From contig FR881275.1 in the NCBI GenBank assembly GCA_000434735.1, forward strand, positions 52,037-58,128: DNA of 6,092 bases. The letters run 5' to 3'. The stretch comes from Bacteroides sp. CAG:530 (GTDB lineage: Bacteria; Bacteroidota; Bacteroidia; Bacteroidales; Bacteroidaceae). The notes under the pieces were generated by a model, which made no database searches, was not told the DNA's origin, and saw only the letters and a list, made by a program, of their open reading frames with translations. Within the stretch, counting starts at the first letter, position 1. Every line of letters starts with the position of its first letter. Shown piece by piece: positions 5,701-6,092 of this stretch. The position numbers were made by a program, and so were the translations under genes.

Positions 5701-6092
5701 AGGAGCCTCAGCGCTCCAAGGCTTAACTTTATCGCCTGCCTTAAGAGTTACGGTAGCTGTCTGCTCGCCTTTTTTCTCCAAATCGCCTACGGTAGCTGTA
5801 GCGCTAACGCCCGGCACCAGAGTATTTTCGTCAGAATAGAGCTTGTTGGCATAGAGTGTATAGTCGATGGTATATCCCTTAGCCGCTTTGTTGGTAAGGT
5901 TACGAACGTCGGCAGATATGCAGAGCGAAGCGTCTGTGTAAGAAGCGTCGTAATCGGGGATAGCCTTAAGATCGCGCACCTGAATCTGCGGTTTAGCGGT
6001 AAGCGATACGCTACGGAATATACCCGGCAGGCGGAACATATCCTGACTTTCGAGGAACGAGCCGTCGCTGTGGCGGTAAACTTCTACAGCCA
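2731..6092 (-). CDS. LacZ-type beta-galactosidase (GH2) with C-terminal chitobiase-like and F5/8 type C domains, 5' truncated
   Basis: The gene is cut by the right edge. The frame stays open through 6092 and gives 1119 visible residues; the ATG at 6037-6039 is internal, because SDGSFLESQD of the GH2 sugar-binding domain precedes it. Counting from that Met, domains are: end of the GH2 N-domain (to 14), Ig-like domain (15-141), TIM barrel (143-432), linker Ig-like domain, DUF4981-type (443-540), Bgal_small_N (573-877, with FRAPTDNDAG), chitobiase-C-like (883-950, IMYSVNGKKKAQVYTQPF) and discoidin F5/8 type C (955-1102). By comparison with E. coli LacZ, the acid/base is Glu281 in IWSLGNEAG (bases 5197-5199) and the nucleophile Glu344 in HVSEYAHSMGN (5008-5010). 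Metal and substrate residues are also present: Glu235/His237 (ANIESH), His176 (NRHE), His210 (NCHYPD), His347, Trp375 and Asn414. It should hydrolyse terminal beta-galactosides, probably as an exported glycan-degrading enzyme. The signal peptide would lie outside the window. Linkage specificity cannot be read here. Confidence 0.95.
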   Translation of the reverse strand, partial: AVEVYRHSDGSFLESQDMFRLPGIFRSVSLTAKPQIQVRDLKAIPDYDASYTDASLCISADVRNLTNKAAKGYTIDYTLYANKLYSDENTLVPGVSATATVGDLEKKGEQTATVTLKAGDKVKPWSAEAPYRYTLVGELKDKKGKVVETFSTAVGFRKIEIKQTAAKDDEFGLAGRYYYLNGKTIKMKGVNRHETSPATGHYIPREQMLEEVFIMKRGNINHVRNCHYPDAPYWYYLCDKYGIYLEDEANIESHQYYYGKESLSHVPEFKNATVARNMEMVHATVNHPSVVIWSLGNEAGPGVNFVEAYKAIKTYDTSRPVQYERNNSIVDMGSNQYPSIGWMQAAVTGKYDIKYPFHVSEYAHSMGNAVGNLIDYWNAIESTNFFIGGAIWDWVDQAMYGYDSKTGDRFWGYGGDFGYDNKPNDGMFCMNGILRPDFSPKAQYFEVKKVYQNVGVKAIDLKKGLIEIFNKNYFEPLRYQIVWSLWKDGQCVLADQSLTGPKMPVGPRERVTYTLDYDYSKLDAASEYFVKVQFLQGKDMPWAKKGYVQMEEQLRVKGAEKAAPSLEEQNTGEGKQFVEYTNDGNSICVTGKGFSVKFDKLTGAISELTYGTQRIITDGNGPKLDAFRAPTDNDAGIGYPKAWFQNGLYDLQHRVIGEPNILASKGNGALQISLTVESQGKEGCDQNYGNRDRTPEKAYTFKEGVKKLGENDFKFLTTQIYTIYPDGSIELQSTISANQTNVVLPRIGYVMKLPTALQNFEYYGRGPVNNYADRKTGQFIERHKGIVGEQDIMLPKPQSMGNREEVRWCALTDNNGYGAAFIADSVMSASALPWSQQQLTVAPHPYQLVKSDGVYLHLDAKVTGLGGASCGQGGPLKPDRTLSDSYSFGFAIRPVTNGNAPAVVNASLSGVRPITIVRNAKGDVTLRSADASRTIMYSVNGKKKAQVYTQPFNFLQEGTVTAWYKDSPYFKMNMSFDKITSIPLDVMFCSSFEPKEGEATFLVDGNPNTYWHTMYSVTVANYPHWIDFDASQTKTIKGFVYQPRQDSANGRIKDYEIYVSNDGKNWGSPVNKGSFKNSAETQRIMFDKPVKARYIRLRALNEQRGQDFASGAEFSLIAE

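Noticed and set aside
6037..6039. ATG taken as the beta-galactosidase start
   Set aside because: The frame continues upstream to the window edge with conserved GH2 residues (SDGSFLESQD), so this Met is internal.

Overview
The window looks like a chromosomal segment of a gut-type Bacteroidota, most likely order Bacteroidales (Bacteroides, Phocaeicola or Prevotella relatives). Four things point there: the C-terminal end of a typical Bacteroidales outer-membrane beta-barrel protein, two small lipoproteins with a Q-C lipidation site and no Shine-Dalgarno sequence, a perfect TAnnTTTG -7 promoter element, and a large LacZ-type GH2 beta-galactosidase carrying extra C-terminal carbohydrate-binding-type domains.

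Layout from left to right. Positions 1-197 hold the last 64 residues of an outer-membrane beta-barrel protein on the + strand. Positions 198-493 have no gene, but contain a 121-bp composite inverted repeat with a nested perfect hairpin and a T7 tract, probably the end of that transcript. Positions 494-798 hold a broken gene: the C-terminal winged-HTH tail of a COG2865-like (AlbA_2/ATP-binding) regulator, interrupted by a -1 shift at an A7 run. Positions 799-1094 are AT-rich spacer with one weak 62-codon ORF on the minus strand. A promoter with an embedded 9-2-9 dyad (1095-1128) then drives two tandem lipoprotein genes, 1160-2014 and 2079-2576. Their products are clear paralogues of each other and belong to no family I recognise. 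The first has an additional cysteine-containing C-terminal region of about 110 residues.

A strong hairpin with T-tracts on both sides (2641-2701) separates the lipoprotein pair from the convergent beta-galactosidase gene. That gene runs on the minus strand from the right edge, where its 5' end is cut off, to 2731. Its active site is complete, and the core enzyme is followed by a chitobiase-C-like domain and a discoidin (F5/8 type C) domain.

The beta-galactosidase is probably an exported glycan-degrading enzyme, but its polysaccharide utilisation locus, if any, lies outside the window. The middle of the window (about 200-2580) is visibly richer in A+T than the flanks: 16 of 60 bases are G/C at 1441-1500, against 33 of 60 at 3601-3660. 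It therefore looks like an accessory insert between older genes. The lipoprotein pair is the least explained content. Nothing in the sequence links it functionally to the genes on either side.
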